Assembly (NCBI GenBank): GCA_004144345.1
Contig: SEEL01000017.1
Location: forward strand, 1 to 64,000
Direction: 5' to 3'
Source of the DNA: Hyphomicrobiales bacterium
Lineage (GTDB): Bacteria; Pseudomonadota; Alphaproteobacteria; Rhizobiales; Devosiaceae
DNA: 64,000 nucleotides
Below are positions 22,874 to 32,487 of the stretch, in pieces. Each line of letters opens with the position of its first letter. The first letter of the stretch is position 1. The notes beneath the pieces were generated by a model. It did not search any database and was not told the origin of the DNA. It was given only the letters and a program-made list of their open reading frames with translations. Both the position numbers and the translations under genes were made by a program.

Positions 22874-23605
22874 TCAGCGATAGTTCGCGGCCGCGTCGTA
22901 GGTCGAGAAATCGACCAGCGTGCCGAGCATCTGGAGATAGGCGACGAGCGCATCCATCTCGGTGATCTTCATGGGGTTGCCGTCGAAATCACCGGTGGTG
23001 ACCTTGGCGTAGCGTTCGAGCAGCCCGGAAGTATCGGCATCGAGGCCGGCCTGGGCGACGACGTCGGCCCGGGCGTTGTCGATGGCGGCCTGGCTGTAGG
23101 GCACGCCCACCGCCGCATTCGCCCGCAGATTGCCGGCGATGTTGGCGTAGTCGAGCTCGGTGGTCGCAAGGAACGCGTATTTCGGCATGATCGATTCCGG
23201 CACCAGGGCGCGCGGATCGCTCAGATGCTCGACGTGCCACTCGTTGGAGTAGCGGGCACCGACGCGGGCGAGGTCCGGACCGGTACGCTTGCTGCCCCAT
23301 TGGAAAGGGTGGTCGTACATCGACTCGGCTGCCAGCGAGTAATTGCCGTAGCGTTCGGTCTCGTCACGGAACGGACGGATCATCTGGCTATGGCAGGTGT
23401 AGCAGCCTTCGCGGATGTAGATGTCGCGACCGGCCAGTTCCAGCGGGGTGTAGGGCCGCATGCCCTCCACCTTTTCGATGGTGTTCTGGAAGTAGAAGAG
23501 CGGTGCGACTTCGACGATGCCGCCGATGCTGACAACGACCAGCGAGAGGGTCAGCAGCAGGGTGGCGTTGCGTTCGATGACGCCATGTTTGCCAAGAATA
23601 TCCAT
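22874..23605 (-). CDS. ccoO: cbb3-type cytochrome c oxidase subunit II (monoheme)
   Basis: 243 residues. N-terminal anchor ([18 protein letters not shown]) and one heme c site CYTCHSQM, with MIRPF following and a distal Met ligand in SIMPKY. ATG 23605 is preceded by ATAGGAGAG. It lies 11 bases downstream of ccoN. Confidence 0.95.
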   Translation of the reverse strand: MDILGKHGVIERNATLLLTLSLVVVSIGGIVEVAPLFYFQNTIEKVEGMRPYTPLELAGRDIYIREGCYTCHSQMIRPFRDETERYGNYSLAAESMYDHPFQWGSKRTGPDLARVGARYSNEWHVEHLSDPRALVPESIMPKYAFLATTELDYANIAGNLRANAAVGVPYSQAAIDNARADVVAQAGLDADTSGLLERYAKVTTGDFDGNPMKITEMDALVAYLQMLGTLVDFSTYDAAANYR

Positions 23606-23616
23606 GGGTCGCTCTC

Positions 23617-25224
23617 CTATACAGCCGGCTGCAGCGCAGGGGCCGTCACTTCGACGATGGGCCGTTCGTTGCGAACCTTGCCGCGAATGGTCATCCAGAC
23701 GTTGTAAGCCATCACCAGGCCGCCCAGCAGGTAGAGGAAACCACCGAAGGCGCGGGCCACGTAGTAGGGTTGGAGTGCAGCCACCGTTTCGGCGAACGAA
23801 TAGACGAGGAAACCGTCCGTATCGTATTCGCGCCACATCAGGCCCTGCATCACACCCGCCACCCACATGACAGCGGCGTAGATCACGATTCCAACCGTCG
23901 CCAGCCAGAAGTGCCAGTTGACGAGGCGGAGCGAGTAGAGCTGCTTGCGGCCCCACAGGCGCGGCACCATGAAGTAGATGGCGCCGAAGGTGATCATGCC
24001 AACCCAGCCAAGGGCGCTCGAATGCACGTGGCCGATGGTCCAGTCAGTGTAGTGGCTGAGGCCGTTGACCGACTTGATCGACATCACGGGGCCTTCGAAG
24101 GTCGCCATGCCGTAGAAGGCGACGGCGATGACCATCATGCGCATGATCGGGTCGGTACGCATCTTGTCCCAGGCGCCACGCAGCGTCATCAGGCCGTTGA
24201 TCATGCCGCCCCAGCTGGGCATCCAGAGCATGATCGAGAACACCATGCCCAGCGTCTGCGCCCAGTCGGGCAGAGCCGTGTAGTGGAGATGGTGCGGGCC
24301 GGCCCAGATGTAGAGGAAGATGATGGCCCAGAAGTGGATGATCGACAGGCGGTAGCTGTAGACCGGCCGTTCGGCCTGCTTGGGCATGTAGTAGTACATC
24401 ATGCCCAGGAAGCCGGCGGTGAGGAAGAAGCCCACGGCGTTATGGCCGTACCACCACTGCGTCAGCGCGTCCTGCACGCCCGAGAACAGCGAGTAGCTCT
24501 TGGAGCCGAAGAAGCTCACCGGCATGGCCAGATTGTTGACCACATGGAGCATCGCGATGGTGACGATGAAGGCCAGGTAGAACCAGTTCGCCACGTAGAT
24601 GTGGGGTTCCTTGCGCTTAATCAGCGTGCCCATGAACAGCACGAGATAAGCGACCCAGACGATGGTCAGCCAGATGTCGACGTACCATTCCGGCTCGGCA
24701 TATTCGCGGCTCTGGGTGATGCCCAGCAGATAGCCGGTGGCGGCCATCACGATGAACAGCTGATAGCCCCAGAAGACGAACCAGGTGAGGCTTTCCGAGA
24801 ACAGGCGGGCGCGGCCCGTGCGCTGCACGACATAAAGGCTGGTCGTGATGAGCGCGGTGCCGCCGAAGGCGAAGACCACTGCGGAAGTGTGCAGCGGACG
24901 CAGCCGGCCGAAATTGAGGAAGGGCTCGAGATTGAGATCGGGCCAGGCCAGCTGCAGCGCGACCACGAGGCCAACGAGGAAGCCGACGCAGCCCCAGAAC
25001 ACGGTGAGGATGCTGCCGACGCGGATGGGCGCATCGAAATAGCCCTCCTGCTCGGCGGCTATCTCGGCCGCCGATTTTTCCGGCAGCCGCGCAACGATGA
25101 TGGCGGCGATGCCGAGCACCGCCGCGATGATGCCCATGTGCAGGCGGAATGGTGCATCCACCGCAAGTCCTGCCAGTGCGAAACAGATAAACGCGCCACT
25201 GGCGAGCGCGATGAACCAAGGCAT
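23617..25224 (-). CDS. ccoN: cbb3-type cytochrome c oxidase subunit I
   Basis: 535 residues from ATG 25224 (a TTG at 25257 would add 11). Twelve or more membrane helices, with heme and copper ligand histidines in [32 protein letters not shown] and [11 protein letters not shown]. It reduces oxygen to water at high affinity while pumping protons. It opens ccoNOQP; an FNR box lies 76 bases upstream. The N-terminus is short compared with some homologues and start choice is uncertain. Confidence 0.95.
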   Translation of the reverse strand: MPWFIALASGAFICFALAGLAVDAPFRLHMGIIAAVLGIAAIIVARLPEKSAAEIAAEQEGYFDAPIRVGSILTVFWGCVGFLVGLVVALQLAWPDLNLEPFLNFGRLRPLHTSAVVFAFGGTALITTSLYVVQRTGRARLFSESLTWFVFWGYQLFIVMAATGYLLGITQSREYAEPEWYVDIWLTIVWVAYLVLFMGTLIKRKEPHIYVANWFYLAFIVTIAMLHVVNNLAMPVSFFGSKSYSLFSGVQDALTQWWYGHNAVGFFLTAGFLGMMYYYMPKQAERPVYSYRLSIIHFWAIIFLYIWAGPHHLHYTALPDWAQTLGMVFSIMLWMPSWGGMINGLMTLRGAWDKMRTDPIMRMMVIAVAFYGMATFEGPVMSIKSVNGLSHYTDWTIGHVHSSALGWVGMITFGAIYFMVPRLWGRKQLYSLRLVNWHFWLATVGIVIYAAVMWVAGVMQGLMWREYDTDGFLVYSFAETVAALQPYYVARAFGGFLYLLGGLVMAYNVWMTIRGKVRNERPIVEVTAPALQPAV

Positions 25225-25299
25225 ATAGCGCAAAACGACGCCCCCGATCCGTGCCAATTGATGTTCGGCGGCAAACTAGGCGAGCGGCGCGCGGCCGCC

Positions 25300-25313
25300 T
25301 TGATCTAGATCAA
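25300..25313. promoter_or_regulatory. FNR/FixK box between ccoN and the hemerythrin gene
   Basis: Perfect TTGATCTAGATCAA, a full palindrome. It is 76 bases from the ccoN ATG and 58 bases from the hemerythrin ATG, so it may control both directions. Confidence 0.9.
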
Positions 25314-25370
25314 GGTGCGGCAGACAGGGCAGCGGGCATCCTCGGCAAAACTTGTTTCGATGAGGGCAAA

Positions 25371-25805
25371 ATGACCGTCCAGACCACGCTAGCGCCCGAG
25401 CTGCTGCGGATTTTCGAGCGACAGACGAAGCTGTGCGACGATCTCGAGGCCGTCGCCGATTCGTTGCCGAACCGCACCGACCGGCAATTCTGCCTGCATC
25501 TGGCGCGGCAGATCGGGCCGTTGCTGAAGGCGGCGCACGATATCGAGGAAAAACACCTGTTTCCGGCGATCATCGAAGCCCATGGCGGCGGCGCGGAACT
25601 GGTCGAGCGGCTTCGGCTCGAGCATATCGAGGATGAGTGCTTCGGCGAGGAAGTGCAGCACGAGCTGATGCAGCTCGGGCAGGGGCGTCCGGTGCTGGCG
25701 CCGGAAGCGACCGGCTACATGCTGCGCGGCTTCTTCGAGGGGATGCGGCGGCACATGCGGCACGAGCTGGAACTGATGGGCCAGCCGGTGCGGCCGGCGG
25801 CCTAG
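25371..25805 (+). CDS. Hemerythrin HHE-domain protein
   Basis: 144 residues, four-helix bundle. Likely di-iron ligands: HDIEEKHLF, LEHIEDE and HMRHELEL plus an N-terminal His (LCLHLARQ region). HHE proteins bind oxygen or nitric oxide, or handle iron. ATG 25371 follows GAGGGC. It is divergent from ccoN and shares its FNR box, which suggests induction under low oxygen. The stop shares CTAG with the receiver gene. Confidence 0.8.
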   Translation: MTVQTTLAPELLRIFERQTKLCDDLEAVADSLPNRTDRQFCLHLARQIGPLLKAAHDIEEKHLFPAIIEAHGGGAELVERLRLEHIEDECFGEEVQHELMQLGQGRPVLAPEATGYMLRGFFEGMRRHMRHELELMGQPVRPAA

Positions 25806-26149
25806 GCCGCGTCGCCGGGGGCGGCGGCGCGGATGGCGGCAATGATGTCGTTGCCGGAGAGGGGCAGCTCGACGCTGCCCGCCACCCATTCGAGCAGCCA
25901 GGGATGCGGCCGGGCGGCGAGGAGGACCACCGGATGCGCCTTGATGCAGAAGGCGATGGCCTCATAGGGCTCGCCCGCAAGCGCCTTCTGGTCGAGGATG
26001 GTGCAGTCGAAGCGGTTCCTTGCCAGCCAGCCATGCGCCGGCGGCGCGTCGCGCAGCGTCACCTCGAAACCCTCGGCTTCGAGCGCGAAGAGCAGCGATT
26101 TCCGCAAATCGGTCTCGGGCGCCACAAGGAGGAGGCGGCTGGACGGCAT
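25802..26149 (-). CDS. Degenerate response-regulator receiver domain, stand-alone
   Basis: 115 residues. LLLVAPETDLRKSLLFALEAEGFEV is a receiver start with the acidic pocket reduced to one E/D pair. The likely phospho-acceptor lies in FDCTILDQKAL. The conserved lysine before the last helix (normally KP) is replaced, here VELPLS. It therefore may not be phosphorylated normally. It lies between hemerythrin and fixJ and has a near-perfect anaerobox upstream. Start ATG 26149 is favoured because homology begins there. Confidence 0.6.
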   Translation of the reverse strand: MPSSRLLLVAPETDLRKSLLFALEAEGFEVTLRDAPPAHGWLARNRFDCTILDQKALAGEPYEAIAFCIKAHPVVLLAARPHPWLLEWVAGSVELPLSGNDIIAAIRAAAPGDAA

Positions 26150-26212
26150 CAAGGACTCCACCCGGGCAACAGAGCCCGTGCCCCGTCCTAGAGGCAAAGC
26201 TGATGCGACCAA

Positions 26213-26226
26213 TTGAGGCGGATCAA
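26213..26226. promoter_or_regulatory. Near-perfect FNR/FixK box upstream of the receiver gene
   Basis: TTGAGGCGGATCAA differs from the TTGAT-N4-ATCAA consensus at one position. It lies 64 bases upstream of the receiver start and after the fixJ stop. Confidence 0.55.
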
Positions 26227-26284
26227 ATCGCGGGGCGTTGCCCCACCCTTCGGTGGCAAAGCCATTTGAGCGATAGTTGGCGGG

Positions 26285-26908
26285 TTAAGTCCGCGCGTCG
26301 AACTCAATGTCCATCGCCATGCGCACGAGTTCGGGCAGGCTTCGGGCCTGCATCTTGGCCATGAGGCCGGCCCGATAGACTTCTACGGTGCGCGGGCTGA
26401 TGCCGAGTTCGTTGGCGATGGTCTTGTTGGCCTGGCCGGCGACGACGCCCTTCAGCACCTGGCGCTCGCGATCGCTCAGCGAGGCAATGCGCTGGCGGAC
26501 CGCCTCGGTGGCGGCGGCGCTGTGCACGCGCTCGGCGGCGCGGTTCGCGGCGCGGCCGATCGATTCGATCAGGATGTCGTCGCTGAAGGGCTTCTCGATG
26601 AAATCGATGGCGCCGTTCTTCATCGCCTCGACCGCCATCTGCACGTCGCCATGGCCGGTCACGACAATGGCGGGCAGCATGGCGTCGGCGGCCCGCAGGC
26701 GGCGCAGCAATTCGACACCGTCCATGTCGGGCATGCGCAGATCGGTAATGAGGCAGCCATTGCTGACATTGGGCGCGATGGCGAGGAAATCGGTGGCGCT
26801 CTGATGCACGCGCACGGCGAAGCCGGCCGTGGTCAGCAGGAAGGCGAGCGAATTGCGGACGGCCTCTTCGTCATCGACGATGTGGATTACGGTATCAGTC
26901 GTGCTCAA
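26285..26908 (-). CDS. fixJ: Two-component response regulator FixJ
   Basis: 207 residues. Receiver domain with the acidic pair VDDEE, phospho-acceptor in [12 protein letters not shown] and the lysine in IEKPF, then a LuxR-type helix-turn-helix ([28 protein letters not shown]). FixJ phosphorylated by FixL activates fixK. It overlaps the fixL 3' end by 14 bases, so the two are co-translated. Confidence 0.93.
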   Translation of the reverse strand: MSTTDTVIHIVDDEEAVRNSLAFLLTTAGFAVRVHQSATDFLAIAPNVSNGCLITDLRMPDMDGVELLRRLRAADAMLPAIVVTGHGDVQMAVEAMKNGAIDFIEKPFSDDILIESIGRAANRAAERVHSAAATEAVRQRIASLSDRERQVLKGVVAGQANKTIANELGISPRTVEVYRAGLMAKMQARSLPELVRMAMDIEFDART

Positions 26909-28265
26909 CGCTTTCCTCCGGCAGAAGTGGGAGCGAGAAGGTGAAAGTGGCGCCGCCGGCCGCGTTGCGGCTCACGGTCAGATCGCCGCCATGCGATTCG
27001 ATGATGCGCCGCGAGATGGAGAGGCCAATGCCCATGCCGCTCGCCTTGGTGGTGACGAAGGGCTGGAACAGCTGCGGCGCGATATCTTCGGCGATGCCGG
27101 GCCCGGTGTCCTCGACCTCGACTTCCATGCGGCGATTGGCGGTGGGGCGGGTGCGGAGCGTCAATTCCTTCACCGGGCTGTCGCGCATCGCTTCCATGGC
27201 GTTGCGCATCAGATTGATCAGCACCTGCTGGATCTGCACGCGGTCGGCGAGGACGAGACCGCCCGCATCGGAGAAGTCGAAGACCGATTTGACGCCGCGC
27301 TCGCGCGAGCCGACCAGCGCGAGGGCACCGGCCTCCTCGATCAGATGCTTGATGTCCTCGGGGGCCTTGTCGGTGTCGCCGCGGGTCACGAATTCGCGCA
27401 GATGCCGGATGATGTCGCCGGCCCGCAGCGCCTGCTTGGCGGTTTCATCGAGGGCGCCGCGCAGGGCGGGCGGCACCTCGCCGTCGAGCCGGTCGAGCAT
27501 GCGGCGCGAGCCCTGCACGTAATTGGCGATGGCCGACAGCGGCTGATTGAGCTCATGGGCGAGGGTGGACGCCATTTCGCCCAGCTCGTTGAGGCGGGCG
27601 AGATGCGCCAGTTCGCTGCGCGCCTGGTCGAGCATGGCGGCCGATTGTTCGCGCTCGGTGAGGTCGCGGATGAAGCCGGTGAAATAGACGAGATCGCCGC
27701 GGCGCATTTCACCGACGGCGAGCTTCATGGGGAAGGTCGAGCCATCCTTGCGGCGGCCGACAACGACGCGGTCGAGGCCGATGATGCGCCGCTCGCCGGT
27801 GGCGAGGTAGCGCTCGATATAGCCGTCATGCTGTTCGCGATAGGGCGCGGGCATCAGCATGCTGACATTGTGGCCGACGACTTCCTCGGGGGTGTAGCCG
27901 AACTGGCGCACGGCGGAGGCGTTGAAGGACAGCATCTTGCCGCGCGGATCGATGACCACCATCGCATCGAGCACGGTGTCGAGGATGGACTGCAGATGGG
28001 CGTCGCGCTCGAGCAGCGTGTCGCCGATCTCGAGATTATGCTCGCGGGTGGCGAGCAGATTGCGGGTGAGGAGGAAGAGGCAGATCAGCCCGGCGGCCGC
28101 GAAAATGGCGGTGGAGGCGCTGCGAATTTCGGCGGAGACCAGCGGCTCGGCCGCAAAGGCCATGCCGGCGATGATCAGCAGCGCCGCAGCGGCGCCGCCG
28201 GCCAGCAGCAGATCGGTGCGGATCGCAATCCTGTTCGCGGCGACGGACCGGGCTCGGTCTTCCAT
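26895..28265 (-). CDS. fixL: Oxygen-sensing heme-PAS histidine kinase FixL
   Basis: 456 residues from ATG 28265 (GAGG 6 bases upstream; ATG 28271 is also possible). Two N-terminal membrane helices (about 18-40 and 48-68), a PAS domain (about 90-205), dimerisation/H-box with H237 in [11 protein letters not shown], and an ATPase domain ([24 protein letters not shown]). By alignment from memory with Bradyrhizobium FixL, H146 equals heme ligand H200, R152 equals R206, I161 equals I215 and R166 equals R220, so heme binding should be intact. It phosphorylates FixJ when oxygen is low. Confidence 0.92.
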   Translation of the reverse strand: MEDRARSVAANRIAIRTDLLLAGGAAAALLIIAGMAFAAEPLVSAEIRSASTAIFAAAGLICLFLLTRNLLATREHNLEIGDTLLERDAHLQSILDTVLDAMVVIDPRGKMLSFNASAVRQFGYTPEEVVGHNVSMLMPAPYREQHDGYIERYLATGERRIIGLDRVVVGRRKDGSTFPMKLAVGEMRRGDLVYFTGFIRDLTEREQSAAMLDQARSELAHLARLNELGEMASTLAHELNQPLSAIANYVQGSRRMLDRLDGEVPPALRGALDETAKQALRAGDIIRHLREFVTRGDTDKAPEDIKHLIEEAGALALVGSRERGVKSVFDFSDAGGLVLADRVQIQQVLINLMRNAMEAMRDSPVKELTLRTRPTANRRMEVEVEDTGPGIAEDIAPQLFQPFVTTKASGMGIGLSISRRIIESHGGDLTVSRNAAGGATFTFSLPLLPEESVEHD

Positions 28266-28351
28266 GGCCATCCTCGGGCACGGGGCAACAGCGCCCCTTA
28301 GCACGAATGGCGGCACGAACAGAATGCGGCACGGAAGGTGCCGGGCGGACC

Positions 28352-28510
28352 CTAGCGCTGGATGGAGCGGAAGGCGGCCGGCTCGATGCCGAGGGCCTTG
28401 AGATCGCTATTGGCGGGGGTGCGGCCATTGTCCACGTCGCTGGCGGCGCGGGCCGCGGCGGCGAGCGTCGCAAAGGTCTTGTGGAAGCTACGGATGAATT
28501 TGCTGGGCAT
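28352..28510 (-). CDS. Small conserved-looking protein (52 residues)
   Basis: Reads [19 protein letters not shown], then a polar segment with [28 protein letters not shown]. The C-terminal D-L-x-x-LGI-x-x-x-x-F pattern recalls the tails of DUF1127-type small alphaproteobacterial proteins. AAGGAG lies 9 bases before the ATG. It is upstream of fixL on the same strand, about 85 bases away, without overlap. Function unknown. Confidence 0.55.
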   Translation of the reverse strand: MPSKFIRSFHKTFATLAAAARAASDVDNGRTPANSDLKALGIEPAAFRSIQR

Positions 28511-28603
28511 CTTCGGTCTCCTTATCGAGGGAGATAGGGCCCGCAGACGCCAATGTGCAGGGCTGCCGGCGCATGCGAGGCATGCACCGGCGCATGGCAG
28601 GCG

Positions 28604-29080
28604 CTAGCGCTTCATTTCCATGTGGGACTTGATGTCGGAATCGCCCCCCGGACGGCGGACGAGGGTGTCGATGATGATGCGGCTCGGGCTGATCTTCATG
28701 GTCGAGGTGCCGCTCGCGAGGCCCTTCACCTTGCCCACAAAGGTCAGCGTGTTGCCGCTCTTGGTGCCGAGGGTGAGCTCGCCGCCGGTGGAGCGCGCCT
28801 CGTAGCGCTTTTCGGCGTCGTTATAGGTGATGACGCTGGTGAAGTTCTGTGGGCCGAGGTCCTCGACATCGCATTTGGCGCCGAAATTGGCGCCGACGCT
28901 GCGCTTGCGGACGACGAGGGAGCAGTTGATCACGCCGGTCTCGGCGCCGGTCAGCGTGCCCCGTCCGGCCCATTTGCCGGTCAGGCTGCCGAGATAGGCC
29001 TCTTCCGCCGGACCGGCGAGCGCCGGCAGCGGGGCCAGCAGGCAGGCCAGGGCCAAAGAGATGGCGGTCAGTCGCGTCAT
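28604..29080 (-). CDS. Secreted protein of unknown function
   Basis: 158 residues. Signal peptide MTRLTAISLALACLLAPLPALA, then a beta-rich domain starting YLGSLTGKWAGRGTLTG; the GKWxGxG opening resembles lipocalin-like families. Two cysteines (INCSL, AKCDV) could form a disulfide. No enzyme motif is seen. It stands alone upstream of the small 52-residue gene. Confidence 0.65.
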   Translation of the reverse strand: MTRLTAISLALACLLAPLPALAGPAEEAYLGSLTGKWAGRGTLTGAETGVINCSLVVRKRSVGANFGAKCDVEDLGPQNFTSVITYNDAEKRYEARSTGGELTLGTKSGNTLTFVGKVKGLASGTSTMKISPSRIIIDTLVRRPGGDSDIKSHMEMKR

Positions 29081-29195
29081 TGTCGGCTCCCCTCCGGATG
29101 ATTCGCTTGATCAGGCTGCCATGCGACCCTGCGGCAGGGAAGACGGCAAAGCGGCAGCCCAAGGACTGCCGCTCGCAAGTGTAGCCGCGCGGTGA

Positions 29196-29804
29196 CTAGA
29201 CCGGCGGGACGTTGCCATAGGCGGTGCGGTAATCGCGGATCTGCTCTTCGGTATAGGCGGGCTGATCTTCGTCGAAGCCGTTCCAGCCTTCGGCGAGATA
29301 GTCGCGGCGGCGCGCATCGATATCGACGCCGGCCGAATTGCGGAGGATGGCCGCAACGGTGTCGGCGCGATCGTCATCGGCGCGGACGCTGACGAGCGTG
29401 CCGCCGCGGCGGACGCCTTCGGCATAGATATGCGCTTCCTCTTCGGGCACGCCGGCATTGGCGAGCGCCCCGAGGAGGCCGCCCGCGGCGCCGCCGACGG
29501 CTGCACCGGCGAGGGCGCCGACCGCTGTCGCCAGCAGCCAGCCACCGGCGATCACCGGGCCGATGCCGGGGATGGCGATGGTGCCAAGACCGGCGAGCAG
29601 GCCCGCGCCGCCACCGGCGACAGCGCCCACACCGGCGCCTGCCGCGGCGCTTTCGCCGGCGTCGATCTCGTCATTGGGCACGTCGCCGCCCGCATTGTTG
29701 GCGATGATCGAGACGTCGCCCGAGGCGATGCCCGCGTCCTTGACGGCGCGCACTGCCGAGGCCGCATGATCGTAAGTATCGAAGAGTGCGGTGATGGTTC
29801 GCAT
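29196..29804 (-). CDS. General stress protein (YflT-like) with glycine-zipper membrane segment
   Basis: 202 residues. N-terminal YflT/17M domain (TITALFDTYDHAASAVRAVKDAGI), then a long Gly/Ala segment (about 55-115) with glycine-zipper repeats, then an acidic C-terminal tail with HIYAEGVRRGGTLVSV. Such proteins occur in membrane-associated stress responses. ATG 29804 follows GGAGGGAAAG. A 40-base stem-loop lies directly upstream. Confidence 0.7.
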   Translation of the reverse strand: MRTITALFDTYDHAASAVRAVKDAGIASGDVSIIANNAGGDVPNDEIDAGESAAAGAGVGAVAGGGAGLLAGLGTIAIPGIGPVIAGGWLLATAVGALAGAAVGGAAGGLLGALANAGVPEEEAHIYAEGVRRGGTLVSVRADDDRADTVAAILRNSAGVDIDARRRDYLAEGWNGFDEDQPAYTEEQIRDYRTAYGNVPPV

Positions 29805-29820
29805 GAACTTTCCCTCCACT

Positions 29821-29860
29821 GTTGGTTGCCGGGGCGCAATTGCCCCATCAGGCGACCAAC
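29821..29860 (-). other. Two-part stem-loop in the leader of the stress gene
   Basis: Outer arms GTTGGTTGCC (29821-29830) and GGCGACCAAC (29851-29860) pair at 9 of 10 positions; inner arms GGGGC and GCCCC enclose GCAATT. It lies 17 bases upstream of the stress-protein start, downstream of azlD, with no T-run. Confidence 0.45.
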
Positions 29861-29896
29861 TCCGCGGGCGGGATCGCGTTCCGTCAGTGGCGAGCG

Positions 29897-30199
29897 CTAG
29901 AGGCCGGCGAAGCGGCGCAGCAGGAAGATGGCCAGTACGCCGCCGACGATGGTGGCAAAGACATTGCGCGTCGCGAGGTAGACGAGCGTCGCGGCAAGGG
30001 CGGCGAGCCAGGCGGCGGGGCCGCCCTTCAGCACTTCGGGGGCAATGAGCGCGGCGAGCACGGCGCCGGGGATGTGGCGCATCCACAGCGCCATGAAGCC
30101 GGTCGAGGGCAGGCGCTCGGCAATGAGCAGGCCACCGGCGCGGATGGCGAAGGTGACGATGGCCATGCCGAGAATGGCGAGCAGCGAGTCAAGCGACAC
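29897..30199 (-). CDS. AzlD-family branched-chain amino acid exporter subunit
   Basis: About 100 residues, four helices. Begins SLDSLLAILGMAIVTFAIRAGG, the AzlD signature, and contains RHIPGAVLAALI. GTG 30199 is chosen: AGGAG lies 8 bases upstream and the start lies inside the azlC stop region. It works with AzlC as a two-part exporter of branched-chain amino acids or analogues. Confidence 0.82.
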   Translation of the reverse strand: MSLDSLLAILGMAIVTFAIRAGGLLIAERLPSTGFMALWMRHIPGAVLAALIAPEVLKGGPAAWLAALAATLVYLATRNVFATIVGGVLAIFLLRRFAGL

Positions 30200-30902
30200 G
30201 GGCCTGGCTCCTGTGCTGGGCGATGGCGCCGATGAGGCTGCCGCCGAGACCGCCGGCGATGATGTACCACGTACCGGGGACGACATAGGACACGGCGATG
30301 GCGATGAGCCCGCCGGTCAGCCAGGGCAGAAGATCGGCCTTGCCCTTCCACATGCCGAACAGCAGCGCGAGGAAGGTGGCGGTGAAGGCGAAATCGAGCC
30401 CGTAGGTGGTGGGGTCGTCGATCACCGCGCCGAGCAGGCGGCCGGTGAGGGTGGAGGCGAGCCAGGCGGTCCAGGCAAGGGCGCCGCAGCCGAGCATGAA
30501 GGCGGCGCCGTTGGTCTCGCCCTTGGCGGTCTGGCCCATGGTCATGGCCCAGACCTCGTCGCTGACGAGGAACATCGAGAGCAAAGCGCGCCAGCGGGGC
30601 ATGTCGTTGAACAGCGGGCGGAGCGTCGCCGTCATCAGCAGCATGCGCAGGTTAATGATGGCGGCGGCGACGATGATTGAGACGATGGGAAGGGAGGTGG
30701 GCGACCACATGGTGAGGGCCACGAACTGGCTCGAGCCGGCATAAACGAGACCGCTCATCAGCACCACTTCGAGCGGGCTGAGCCCGGCCTGGCCGGCGAG
30801 GACGCCCCAGACGACGCCATAGGAGGCGATGGACACGGCCACCGGCAGGAAGAGCCGGAGGGCGAGGGTAAAGCTGGGCCAGGGAGAGGCGGGGGAAGTC
30901 AT
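30189..30902 (-). CDS. AzlC-family branched-chain amino acid exporter subunit
   Basis: 237 residues with about six or more helices. Characteristic PVAVSIASYGVVWGVLAGQAGLSPLEVVLMSGLVYAGSSQ segment and INLRMLLM. ATG 30902 gives the expected MTSP... start, although the ribosome site is weak. It overlaps azlD. A pair of TTGC/GCAA dyads lies just upstream. Confidence 0.85.
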   Translation of the reverse strand: MTSPASPWPSFTLALRLFLPVAVSIASYGVVWGVLAGQAGLSPLEVVLMSGLVYAGSSQFVALTMWSPTSLPIVSIIVAAAIINLRMLLMTATLRPLFNDMPRWRALLSMFLVSDEVWAMTMGQTAKGETNGAAFMLGCGALAWTAWLASTLTGRLLGAVIDDPTTYGLDFAFTATFLALLFGMWKGKADLLPWLTGGLIAIAVSYVVPGTWYIIAGGLGGSLIGAIAQHRSQARVA

Positions 30903-30907
30903 CAACA

Positions 30908-30950
30908 GTTGCAATAAAGCGCAACCCTTGCCCGGCGCAATGCTTTGCAA
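30908..30950. promoter_or_regulatory. Candidate operator pair upstream of azlC
   Basis: GTTGCAATAAAGCGCAAC (30908-30925) is a dyad, and GCGCAATGCTTTGCAA (30935-30950) repeats its half-sites. Both are in the azlC leader. The regulator is unknown; no adjacent regulator gene is present. The rest of the gap to 31131 shows nothing clear. Confidence 0.35.
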
Positions 30951-31131
30951 CACTTAGGATGCTGGGTATTATTGACGCGTCGATAGGCGGCACGATAGAC
31001 ACCGCCACGCGTTTCCATTCCGAGCTCCGACCCGCCGGCGTCCCACACGGACGTGAAGTGGCCTTTATCCGACGGTCTGCCGACCGGCGGCCCGGTAACG
31101 CGCATGGCAAAAAGGGTCTACGGGTTCACGC

Positions 31132-32487
31132 ATGACGCAGGTTCAAAAGCCGCTCTGGCACCGCTTCCTGTTCTTCCTCATTCCGCTGATGATCAGCAAC
31201 ATCCTGCAGGCGCTGTCGGGGACGATCAACTCGATCTATATCGGCCAGCTGCTGGGCGTCGAAGCGCTGGCGGCGGTGTCGACCTTCGCGCCGATCATGA
31301 TCCTCCTGATCTCGTTCATCGTCGGGCTCGCCTCGGGGTCGACCGTGTTGATCGGGCAGGCCTATGGCGCCAAGAATTTCGACAAGCTCAAGCAGGTCGC
31401 CGGTACGACGCTGACGGCGTCGTTCATCCTCGGCCTCGTCGTTGCCGCGATCGGCATCTTCTTCACCGAGCCGCTGATGCGGCTGCTGGGTGCGCCGGCC
31501 AATGTGTTCGAGCAGTCGGTGAGCTATGGCCGCATCGTGCTTATCGGCATGCCCGGCTTCTTCATCTTCCTGATCGTCACCTCGGTGCTGCGCGGCGTGG
31601 GCGACACGACGACGCCGCTGATCGCGCTGGTGCTGTCGATCCTCGTTGGTCTCGTGGTGACGCCGGCCCTGATCCTCGGCTGGTTCGGCCTGCCGCAGAT
31701 CGGCGTCGATGCTGCGGCGGTGGCCTTCATCGTCGGCTTCATGGCGGTGCTGGTGTTCCTGTTCTTCTATCTGCGCGCGCGCAAGAGCCCGCTCGCGCCG
31801 GATGAAGAACTGCTGCGCGACCTCAGGATCAATGTGCCGCTGCTCGGCACGATCCTCCGCCTCGGTATTCCGGCCGGTGTGCAGATGGTGGTCTCGTCGC
31901 TGGCGGCGATCGTGGTGGTGGGCATCGTCAACCGCTTCGGCTCCAACGCCACGGCGGCCTATGGCGCGGTCAACCAAGTGTTGAGCTATATCCAGTTCCC
32001 GGCCATGTCGATCATGATCGCGGCGTCGATCTTCGGCTCGCAGGCGATCGGGGCGGGGCAGAACGACCAGCTGCGGCGGATCGTGCGCACGGCGCTGATG
32101 ATGAACCTCATCATCACCGGCGCGCTGGTGATCATCGCCTACATCTTCTCGCAGCATCTGGTGGCGCTGTTCATCACCTCGCCTGAGGTGATGGAGCTGA
32201 CTGAAACGCTGCTCCATATCGTCTTGTGGAGCGTGGTGCTGTTCGGCTTTGCCGGCGTGTTCTCGGGCATGATGCGCGCTTCGGGCGATGTGCTGATCCC
32301 GATGCTGCTGAGCCTCGCGGCGATCCTGCTCGTGGAAGTGCCGGTGGCGCTTTACCTGTCGAGCACGTCCCTCGGGCTCAACGGCATCTGGTGGGCGTAT
32401 TGCGCAAGCTTCACCACGATGCTGCTGCTGCAGGCGGGCTACTACTGGTTCTTCTGGCGGCACAAGCCGATCAAGAAGCTGATCTGA
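31132..32487 (+). CDS. MATE-family efflux transporter
   Basis: 451 residues with twelve predicted helices in two six-helix halves (about 10-215 and 240-445), the MATE layout. Typical segments are LPLMISNILQALSGTINSIYIGQLLG and GSTVLIGQAYGAKN. It exports cationic compounds with Na+ or H+. It has a weak ribosome site. It is convergent with the acetyltransferase gene, overlapping it by 17 bases. Confidence 0.88.
   Translation: MTQVQKPLWHRFLFFLIPLMISNILQALSGTINSIYIGQLLGVEALAAVSTFAPIMILLISFIVGLASGSTVLIGQAYGAKNFDKLKQVAGTTLTASFILGLVVAAIGIFFTEPLMRLLGAPANVFEQSVSYGRIVLIGMPGFFIFLIVTSVLRGVGDTTTPLIALVLSILVGLVVTPALILGWFGLPQIGVDAAAVAFIVGFMAVLVFLFFYLRARKSPLAPDEELLRDLRINVPLLGTILRLGIPAGVQMVVSSLAAIVVVGIVNRFGSNATAAYGAVNQVLSYIQFPAMSIMIAASIFGSQAIGAGQNDQLRRIVRTALMMNLIITGALVIIAYIFSQHLVALFITSPEVMELTETLLHIVLWSVVLFGFAGVFSGMMRASGDVLIPMLLSLAAILLVEVPVALYLSSTSLGLNGIWWAYCASFTTMLLLQAGYYWFFWRHKPIKKLI

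Noticed and set aside
26895-28265. Loss of the FixL heme ligand
   Set aside because: At first the FG-loop residue (Arg 160, His 214 in Bradyrhizobium) looked like a missing ligand, but the true ligand H200 aligns with H146 and is present, as are the R206, I215 and R220 equivalents.
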